This document shows, piece after piece, positions 56,912-64,000 of a stretch of DNA of 64,000 nt (its first letter is position 1; each line of letters opens with the position of its first letter). This DNA comes from Leptodontidium sp. MPI-SDFR-AT-0119 (Eukaryota > Ascomycota > Leotiomycetes > Helotiales > Leptodontidiaceae): assembly GCA_020726505.1 (NCBI GenBank), contig JAHLEZ010000009.1, forward strand, positions 1 to 64,000, read 5' to 3'. The notes under the pieces were generated by a model that saw only the letters and a program-made list of their open reading frames with translations, searched no databases and was not told where the DNA came from. The translations under genes and the position numbers were made by a program.

Positions 56912-57180
56912 GTCGGTGTAGTACCGGTTCATGTACCACGCCGCATGTGTGAATATATTCTAATGCGAGTATGGCGACAAAGTAATAAATATATAGGTTT
57001 AAAAATTTGTGTATTTTCTAAGAGAGTGCGAGAAGGGCTAGACTATATACTACGAAAACCCCTGCGAAACCCCACCGAATGCCCTCTGAACTTAGTCTGG
57101 CTAAGTTCTGACCCCTGATCTTAACCCGCACCCCCTTTTCTAGACCGAAGTATGCTTATGTAAGGACCTGTGGACTAACA
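56912..57180 (+). mobile_element. Second, diverged LTR copy in opposite orientation
   Basis: It begins TGTCGGTGTAGTACCGGTTC and ends GACCTGTGGACTAACA. Read in this direction it follows the minus strand of the LTR at 56562-56763: the GGTTCxxGTACCACG word, GTATGGxGACA, the AGTAATAAA stretch, CTAAGAGAxTGCGAG and GxCCTGTGGACxAACA all recur in order. It is longer (269 bp) and more mutated. The target duplication is unclear. Confidence 0.7.
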
Positions 57181-58602
57181 ATAATCACCGGAAACACTGT
57201 CGCTTTTAGAAATTCCTTTATAACGTTCGTGTGAAAGGTAGTCCTACTAGGTTAAAAGATACCGAAACTCGTATGTTAAAAGATAGTTTGTTGTATATCC
57301 TTGTTTTTCGGACGGGGGGGTTTAATAAGCGTTTCTTTAACAAAACAAAGGACTTATTTTAAACGGTAAGGAGGTGAAATAAAATGTACTACCCCTATAT
57401 AAAGGAAATACAAATGAGAGTTCTCGCTAAGCGAGCCAACGACCTGTTTAGTAGTACTAATTTGCATTAGATAATTGTTAGGAAGGTGGTGAAATATTCC
57501 CTAATCAACTGGGTAAACGGAATACGAGCACTAAACGGAGAAGAATAGTAGTCGTACCTCGCGAACTTTAATAGTATATTACGATTAGAAAAGTTGTTTT
57601 TGCAAACTACTACCGAAGTACTTTAAGACGGCGTTAACGGCTAGTCAAAGCGCAACAATGCCATTTACATATGCCTCATACCCTTTCAAGGCTCCTCAAA
57701 TAATAAGCGAACAATCGATGGGCCCCTGCCTCGAGGACAATCGTGGCCCCCGTGCCCAATCCCCATACAGCCAGGGGACTTTTTTAGGGTCATGTCAGGC
57801 CAATTGCGGTATACGTCAAAAGCCGGCTGCTCTAATAAAGCCATCCAAGGACCCGATCCTAAATTGTGGTTAGACTTCTCTAAGATCATTAGTAAGCTTA
57901 GCTATATAAGGTCGGGAATAGGAACCAAGGCTAATATCGCCTTAACGTAGAAAAGCTACAAGAACTAACATAGTATAAATTAGCGGGTCAAGGTCGTGGC
58001 TACTAAAGAGATCTAGCCTTTGCATAAACTTGTCCGACCTATTTTAGAGTTCAAAACAAGCCCCTTTTAACAGGCCGCCTAAATTAAAAATAGGCCTCTT
58101 TTAGCAACTGATTGGAAAGTAGGAAAGTCAGCGATATCAAGCTCGTTCATCTCTTCGAATCTTCGTCGCAGACGTTATTTGATGATCAGTTTATAAACTA
58201 GAATGCAATTTTTGAATTAATGTCCATTGTGCTTCTGTGCTTCATTACGGGAATTAACAATAACCTAAGAAAAACAACGCAACCCACATCATATCACTTA
58301 GCAAACTAGTCGCTTGCTAAGCATATATGCGCCTCTCTTCCGACATGCAACAATTTTTGAGCCCCATCTTTGAAGGATGGACTAACACGTGCAAGATAAG
58401 AAAAAACGATTCAATGTTAAGTTAGAGTGCGGTCCCTCAGGATGTGCTGAGGAACTAGTTGACTGGCAACCCGGTGATCCACACACTAAACACGGCCAGG
58501 CATTAAAACTGTAACCCGAGGTAAGTCTTTAACCGTTTCTGTTTCCTGCTTAACGTGCCACGGGTGCTCAATCCCAAACTCCCTAAAATTTCATCTAACT
58601 CA
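57181..58602. other. Degenerate sequence beside the LTR copies
   Basis: Stop-ridden, with alternating A/T-rich pieces; it may be mutated internal retroelement sequence but I see no protein motif. Short frames at 57658-57889 overlap on both strands. Confidence 0.3.
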
Positions 58603-60025
58603 TTACCTGAGTGTTGAGATATTAGTCACGTATACATCAATCGTTTGGGAGACAATAGTGAACCAACCGCTGAGACGCTTAAAGTGACCATAGGTAGCAG
58701 GAAAATTGGGAATTCGCTGGTAATTGATACCATGAAAGGTGGATATGGCTGCGTTGCAGCAACTAGCAGACGAATTAACAATGCGTGCAGCGTTATTGAA
58801 GTTCCTACAAATGAAGTATTAGCAATTGCAAGCTAAGATTAAAATGGAAAGGTAACGATAGAGACACTTACCCAGCTCGTAATTCTATCCTGGTCTCGCC
58901 GATTGTGTCGTTAATAGTGTCGAGGCGTTCGTTCAAGTTAACTGGGACGCCATCGGTGATGAAGCTCTGAGTGATGGTATTGTTGATAGTGGTGAGTAGC
59001 GTTCCTACATCTGTAGCATTCGTATCGATGGTATTAAGGCGTCCGTTGAAGCTAATTGGCCCGTCATTGGTAGTGAGACTCTGATTGATGGTATTATTGA
59101 TAGTGGTGAGTAGCGTTCCTACATCTGTAGCATTCGTATCGATGGTATTGAGGCGCCCATTTAAGTTAATTGGGACACCATTGGGGGCGACACAAATGCT
59201 GATAGTGTCGAGTAGCCTTCTCGCATCTGCAGCATTCGTATCGATGGTATTAAGGCGTCCGTTGAAGCTAATTGGCCCGTCATTGGTAGTGAGACTCTGA
59301 TTGATGGTATTATTGATAGTGGTGAGTAGCGTTCCTACATCTGTAGCATTCGTATCGATGGTATTGAGGCGCCCATTTAAGTTAATTGGGACACCATTGG
59401 GGGCGACACTAATGCTGATAGTGTCGAGTAGCCTTCTCGCATCTGCAATATTCCTGTCGGTGGTATTGAGACGCTCGTTGAAATTAATTGGAACCCCATT
59501 AGGAGTGATACTGGCGCTGATGGTGTGGAGAAGCCGGTCTGCCTCAGTAGTATGCCCGTCGATGGTATTAAGTAGCTCGCCTGCAATAGTAGCGCGCCGG
59601 TCGAGAGTGGAGAGGCTTTTGCGGATGGTGTTGACATGTAGGCTCAAGTTAATTGGGACCCCGTTCGCACTGGTGAGGCTCCGGGTAATGGTGTTGAGGC
59701 GCCCGTTCAAATCAACTGGAGCCCCATTAGCAGCGGTGAGACTCCGGCGGATATTATCGAGTCGCCCTTCTGCTGTACCAGAGCGCTCATTGAGAGTGGC
59801 GAGGTCTTGGCGGATGTTGTTGAGGTGCTGGTTCAAGTTAATTGGGACGCCGTTTGCGTCTGCGAGACTCATACGGAGTGTGTTGAGCTTCTCGTCTATG
59901 GCGCCAGAGCGCTCGTCAAGAACAGTAAGGCTCTGGCGGATAGTTGTGAGGCTTTGGTGAAGGTCCAAGACTTGTGTATCGAGTGCAGACCGATTTGCTC
60001 TAATATCATCACGGATCTCTCGCAT
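58603..60025 (-). CDS. Repetitive coiled-coil protein of a fungal family of unknown function
   Basis: Two exons: ATG 60025, exon 1 to 58872, intron 58871-58805 (GTAAGT...TTTGTAG), exon 2 to the TAA at 58605-58603, together exactly 452 codons. Exon 1 is built of repeated helical units of the type LNTIDTNATDVGTLLTTINN and ARRLLDTISISVAPNGVPIN, alternating with NGVPINLNGRLN loops. Exon 2 (AGNFNNAARIVNSSASCCNA then RIPNFPATYGHFKRLSG) matches the usual end of a fungal coiled-coil family with RxxN...FPxTxxxxxxL. The spliced frame supports this. Part of exon 1 is a 216-bp duplication with one visible difference. No stops or RIP signs. Function unknown; the alternating helix/GVPINL loop pattern suggests a long rod. 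Confidence 0.75.
59016..59447 (-). repeat. Tandem 216-bp duplication inside the coiled-coil gene
   Basis: Bases 59016-59231 and 59232-59447 are the same except that one copy has CACAAATG where the other has CACTAATG (apart from a few changes at the far edge). The unit is 72 codons, so the reading frame is kept. Confidence 0.9.
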
Positions 60026-60950
60026 TATATGTATAATGCCTAGCTACAAAGTTATCAAGATATTTGAACCAACCACTCTGACACGGCCGTCAAGTTAAGG
60101 GAAGGCAGCAGGGGATTAATACCGGCGCATTGGCAACGGCTGCCATCGTGATAGCTTCTTTCTGTGTTCGATATCTCTTGGAAGCAAGTCCTTGGAAGAG
60201 GGTAGGTGACTTGATGTTGTGGTGAATACCTTGGTTCCATTGACTTATAAGTGGAACAGTGATCATTGTAGCTGTTAGACCTCTGCACACAGCCTGCTGG
60301 CTCACCGGTATATTTGCAAAGTGGTGCTGCGAAACTGACGGTTCACAGCGACAAAAAGTTTTCAGCCCCGTTCTAAGGTTGGAGGTTAAGGGAGGGTTTG
60401 CATTGGTCCCAGCTGCATATCCCGCCGCCTCACGATGCCAACCGTTGGCTGGAGCGTTTCGTTTCGACCCCCCCACAAAATGGGAAGGCTGCGCCTGGCG
60501 AAAGCAAATCCTGCACAGCATTATGCATGTGTTGTCACGCCTCACTTCCACGACCCAACCAGATATCAGTCGCCTTCAATTAGGAGATGTTTTCAAATGT
60601 GAAGCTCCCCCGCAAATCACTCGATTCAGATATTGATTCGCAATGTCAGGCCCTCGGTCTCTGCAACGCATGGGAGGGGAGCGACTCATCACCGACGCGG
60701 TGTCTGGTTAACGACCAATCGCCAACTCCTCCTGCGGCAGTTCCATCAGTATCGATTTCCTTGGCACAAAAATACGCATGACCCTCTCGCCCGTCGGTAT
60801 CCCTTTGGAGGCACTCTTCGTTTGAGAAGGCATATAGAAGCTCCACAGCCTAGGAACACAACACCAGAGGAGTCGTGGCCTGGCGCCTTCGGTTCATGCC
60901 TTGAGCCCAGAAGAAGCTTGCAACATCGCGACAAACATCAACACACCAAT
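60026..60950. other. Divergent spacer between the coiled-coil and BTB genes
   Basis: Open frames exist on both strands (for instance 60090-60551 minus) but overlap and show no motif. The region should contain the promoters of both flanking genes. Confidence 0.35.
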
Positions 60951-61402
60951 ATGTCGAGCACAAATCTCCAGAAGAGATTTCTTGATGCGCCTTTTGAAGA
61001 CTTTGCAACGTCGTAAGTGATTTGAAGTATCATTATCGTTCCATGCTAATATAACAGCCTCCTCCCACTCTATTCCGGTCCTCAAGTCACGATTCGCATC
61101 GGTTTTGCAAGCCACGAATATATACTCCCGAAAGCCCTCCTCTGCAAGCAATCCCCATATTTCGCAGCTGCGTTCGAAGGAAACTTCAAGGAGGGCGAAG
61201 ACCAGTCAACAACTTTGGAAGTGATAGATGGCGTTGGTTCAACTCGAAGCTTTCAGATGTTGTCGCAGCGGCTATGCCTTGGTCGAGTCGTTTTTGGCGA
61301 GCTAACACAGAGGAAAGCGTCACTGCTGCGATCGAATTCGTCAGATTGGCAGATATGTGCGGCGTAACTGGCATGGAGTCTCTGATGGCTGGACATCGAT
61401 AG
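60951..61402 (+). CDS. BTB/POZ-domain protein with one frameshift
   Basis: The ATG at 60951 gives MSSTNLQKRFLDAPFEDFAT; a 45-nt intron (61013-61057) leads to LLPLYSGPQVTIRIG, SHEYILPKALLCKQSPYFAA, AFEGNFKEGEDQSTTLEVID and FQMLSQRLCLGRVVFGE. This is the BTB fold, with the L-C-xxSPYFxAAFxGxFxE signature of the fungal BTB class. The next helices (VTAAIEFVRLADMCGVTGME) are present but one base out of frame at about 61300, so the assembled gene stops early; in the other frame it ends at 61402. Fungal BTB proteins are usually adaptors for Cul3 ubiquitin ligase or unknown. Probably a functional gene with a lost base, or a fresh pseudogene. Confidence 0.75.
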
Positions 61403-61479
61403 AGCTTCGCAAATCGAGTATTTCGTTGACCGTCGTGGTTCGTGGGCTTGTGGAGGTGTTCGAGTGGAGGATTCGCGGT

Positions 61480-61843
61480 GAAGTGGGGTTTGCTCCGAAA
61501 GGCGACATCGTTGGGACAAGGCTGAGAGTCTCAGGTTTGGTCGGACATTCACATCTGCATCGAGCGTTTCCAGCCTCTCCTTCACTCTATCAAGCAGCCA
61601 TTTCCGACAAGTGACATCGAGGTTACTTGCCAATCCCTCGAGAAGGGTCTCTCTCTCCAGTTTAAGCAAGGTGTATGCTTCCATCCATCACGCATGCCGC
61701 TGGCCTTCACGTCTCTTGTTTCAAGGTCTGGCTTTTTTGTGCTACTTCCTCGACGGCGGTCGGCTTGTTGAGTCTTGAGGGCCGTTGGAGGATGCGAGTT
61801 ATGGAGGAGCAATTGTATCCGCGTCTTCTACAGATCTGCCATT
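61480..61843 (-). pseudogene. Unrecognised charged protein relic
   Basis: A minus frame reads AYTLLKLERETLLEGLASNL then DVTCRKWLLDRVKERLETLD, an amphipathic helix pair that looks like protein, while the part before it (from an ATG near 61843, MAD, then EDADTIAPP in a shifted frame) has stops and shifts. It overlaps the 3' flank of the BTB gene on the other strand. Weak call. Confidence 0.3.
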
Positions 61844-62655
61844 GTGCTTTGGGGCAATGAAGAAGGGTGTCGCGGTGAACGTTATGGTAGGTGACGCTTC
61901 AATAGTATTTGAGGATTGAAAATTGAAAGAGGGATTCGAAGTCGTGTATTCCAAGCGTCTCAGGCTTTTCTTTCCAAGCCCTGGTCATAATCTATCATGA
62001 TTTCTCCCTCAATTTGTCCAAGAACCCGCTTCTGTAAACCAATGTCAGACAACCAACCCTGCACAGTGTCCCAGCTCACATCTTGTTCCTACAGCTTCTA
62101 CAATCATTTCTGACTTTGAAGCTGCTCGATGACGGCAAAAACCAGGCTGTTCTTGCGGCCAAGGTCTGCCAATCTCCACCAAGCAAGCCTTCATTGATGC
62201 TTCTCTAGCACCACAACGTGGCAGCCGTCTGGAACTATAACTGTCACACTGATATTTACTCAAGTATGTCGATTTCCTTTCGCGAACACAGAAACATAGA
62301 TCAGCCCAACCTGCAGTTTTATGTTCGTGGAGAATTCGTTGATGCCTGGTAAAATGCGGAAGACGAAGTAAGAGCGGTAGTGGGTGGTGTAAGTTCATTG
62401 GCGTTGTTTTGTTATTTTATAAATGGCTAGTCAACTAAGTGTTCTCTTTTTACAACACACATGTATTCGGTGATTGTAACCCTCACTAAAATATCCTAAA
62501 TCTATCGACTCTAGCCTGCGAAGCTGGGACCCCGATTCATGAGTCCCATCCAAGAATCAGAGAAGAACGAATTGAATAAGCGAACGATGAAAGAATTCTG
62601 GGATTTGTAAAAGCTATTCGGATTTATAAATCAAAAGGTTCAGTATTACACCTGA
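61844..62655. other. Spacer between the BTB region and the RING gene
   Basis: No supported gene. A minus-strand frame at 62045-62398 has no motif. Confidence 0.35.
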
Positions 62656-63165
62656 TTACGAAACAGATGCGATTGTGGATATAATTCCACGCTGTAGGGT
62701 CTGAAAGCGAAGATACTTTTGCCATTTCAGAGACCTTCTACACAAAGGACAAGTTGGGCGACGACAGTCTAGCATCCAAATACTCAAACACTGGCGACAG
62801 AAAGTGTGACCTAATCTTGTGAGCAAGAAATGTGCCTCTTATTTCAAACGCACTTACCACAAACTGCTCGGATGCCATCATCCTTGGAGCTTGCTGATTC
62901 AAAACAAATGGGGCAATTCAACCCATAAATCTCAAATGCCTTTTGTTTGCCGGCCTCGAAGTGGTGTTTTTTGGGACAATAAACATTTGTGACTAGAATC
63001 GGTTTGCGTTCGCGGTCCTCATTTGACACGCCACTGAGGATGCATTCGCCGCAGATGACCTAAGGAAAATATCAATAACATGAAGCTGTGTGGATATATA
63101 AACTCACGCAAGAGCAAACAGAGAATGCAAATGCTCGTGCGATATATCCCTCGCCTTGCAAAAGG
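62656..63165 (-). CDS. RING-finger protein, 5' end lost in an AT-rich block
   Basis: Three visible exons on the minus strand: from about 63165 to 63108 (GEGYIARAFAFSVCSC), 63059-62858 (VICGECILSGVSNEDRERKP, YGLNCPICFESASSKDDGIR, AVCG) and 62810-62656 (HTFCRQCLSIWMLDCRRPTC, PLCRRSLKW, stop TAA). The introns are 63107-63060 and 62857-62811. Together they give a C3HC4 RING: CPIC, then AVCGHTFCRQC, then CPLC, all ligands present, with an N-terminal Cys-rich ICGEC motif. RING proteins of this sort act as E3 ubiquitin ligases. Upstream of 63165 the frame runs into AT-rich sequence without an ATG, so the N-terminus is missing or its exon was not found. Confidence 0.75.
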
Positions 63166-63169
63166 ATGT

Positions 63170-64000
63170 TCGAGCTTAAAACAAATATCCGGGCATATAT
63201 TCTAATAATTTTTATAACTAAAACCTTTAAATTTACACATCCGAAATATATCTCAAAAGCTCTAAACTCCTAAAAGGGATATTGCCATCGAGAGGCTATG
63301 TTACGCTTTCAAGGCCGCTCTTTCGATACCTTGAAGATTCCCAGTAAGCTAATTGATCGGGGATATAAGATTTGGGTCTTGGCCGATAAAAGATACTTCT
63401 AAGATTAAGTTTTCTATTAAAAAGGCACTTAAAAAAAGCATCTAAAGAGTGGTGAACTAAGCCTATGGAAGGTCCCTTAGTCCCGGGTATTAAGAGACAA
63501 TATATCCTCAGCTATAATCGCACATATAATATCGAGACCTCCGAACTAAAGCAAAGGCTATGCTATTTATTTAAATTACTTCTTTAAAAATATTAAGCTA
63601 TTGTATTATAGTAAAGAATATAAATAGGGCGCTATAAGCACGTGTATAACTAAATCTAGTATCTTAAAGAAGTATAAATAAATAAAAGCCGAAGATGCTA
63701 AAAAAGATGCAATTCCCTAAGGTACCTTTTGCACGGCAGCTACCGAGGATAACTTAATTAATATAATAACGTAGAAAGACAATGCTTTAGTACTCTTAAT
63801 GTCGATACATTCTAATGCCACAAAGAAGGTGAAGAGACTCCGGAAAAGACTTTTAAAGACGTCTAGCGCGGCAAAGACCTTACGTATACCATTCGAACGA
63901 TTCGCTAGAGCTTTGCTTAAGATTCCTAGGTATGAGAACGCTTATAATTACCAAATAGGTACTATCGATCGAGGGAAATAATTTAAGAAACTAAACACTC
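63170..64000. repeat. AT-rich degenerate block at the window end
   Basis: A/T-dominated sequence with only short frames, one of which (63799-63981, Lys/Arg-rich) has no motif. Resembles the other RIP-like blocks; probably continues past the window. Confidence 0.5.

Noticed and set aside
59301..59960. 219-codon plus-strand open frame
   Set aside because: It is antisense to the coiled-coil gene and shows the same 216-bp periodicity; the minus frame has a start, splice sites and a conserved end.
1..64000. CRISPR array, bacterial operons or a phage
   Set aside because: Spliced genes, HET and fungal regulators show this is fungal nuclear DNA; the repeat arrays are ankyrin, coiled-coil or minisatellite units, not spacer arrays.

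Overview
This window looks like a piece of accessory, repeat-rich genome from a filamentous ascomycete (Pezizomycotina). The evidence is the intron structure (short introns of about 45-145 nt with GTRNGT donors, CTRAY branch points and YAG acceptors), the gene families (HET-domain genes, Zn(II)2Cys6 and bZIP regulators, a LysM/GH18 subgroup C chitinase, NmrA-like proteins, a LovD-like beta-lactamase), and many relics whose stop codons are what C-to-T/G-to-A changes would produce (CAG/CAA to TAG/TAA, TGG to TAG). That pattern is typical of repeat-induced point mutation (RIP). Extremely AT-rich blocks near 6.2-7.0, 49.7-51.0, 55.0-55.5, 56.8-57.0 and 63.2-64.0 kb fit the same picture.

Layout. 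0-5.8 kb: a truncated secreted-type protein and a large killer-toxin-like chitinase. 8-12 kb: a HET plus ankyrin gene whose ankyrin array is broken by small deletions and by a solo LTR. 13.6-20.3 kb: a patchwork of small regulators (C2H2, bZIP), two alpha/beta hydrolases and HET, CreA-type zinc-finger and piggyBac relics. 21.4-27.8 kb: an intact NTF2-like gene, then piggyBac, Myb/SANT and Zn2Cys6 relics and a hAT-type MITE with an 8-bp target duplication. 28.3-29.7 kb: a six-exon beta-lactamase/transesterase. 31.7-34.6 kb: a full-length but dead Mutator-like element with matching ends, an 8-bp target duplication and a nested solo LTR. 34.8-44.9 kb: metabolic-type genes (GST, esterase, two NmrA-like proteins) and a hypothetical protein. 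45.7-52.8 kb: a RIP-mutated Zn2Cys6 regulator, a dead HET-NACHT gene, a Tc1/mariner element and a pogo-type transposase. 53.8-63.2 kb: hypothetical proteins, two related LTR copies, a repetitive coiled-coil protein with a very recent 216-bp duplication, a BTB protein and a RING-finger protein.

The intact or near-intact genes do not form one pathway. The strongest theme is turnover of non-self-recognition genes (four separate HET loci, all damaged) in a transposon-dense, RIP-affected compartment. Several otherwise well-conserved genes are each broken by one missing base; this could be real pseudogenization or uncorrected assembly indels, and it affects how the annotation should be read. All assignments rest on reading the sequence and on motif recognition; no database search was run.
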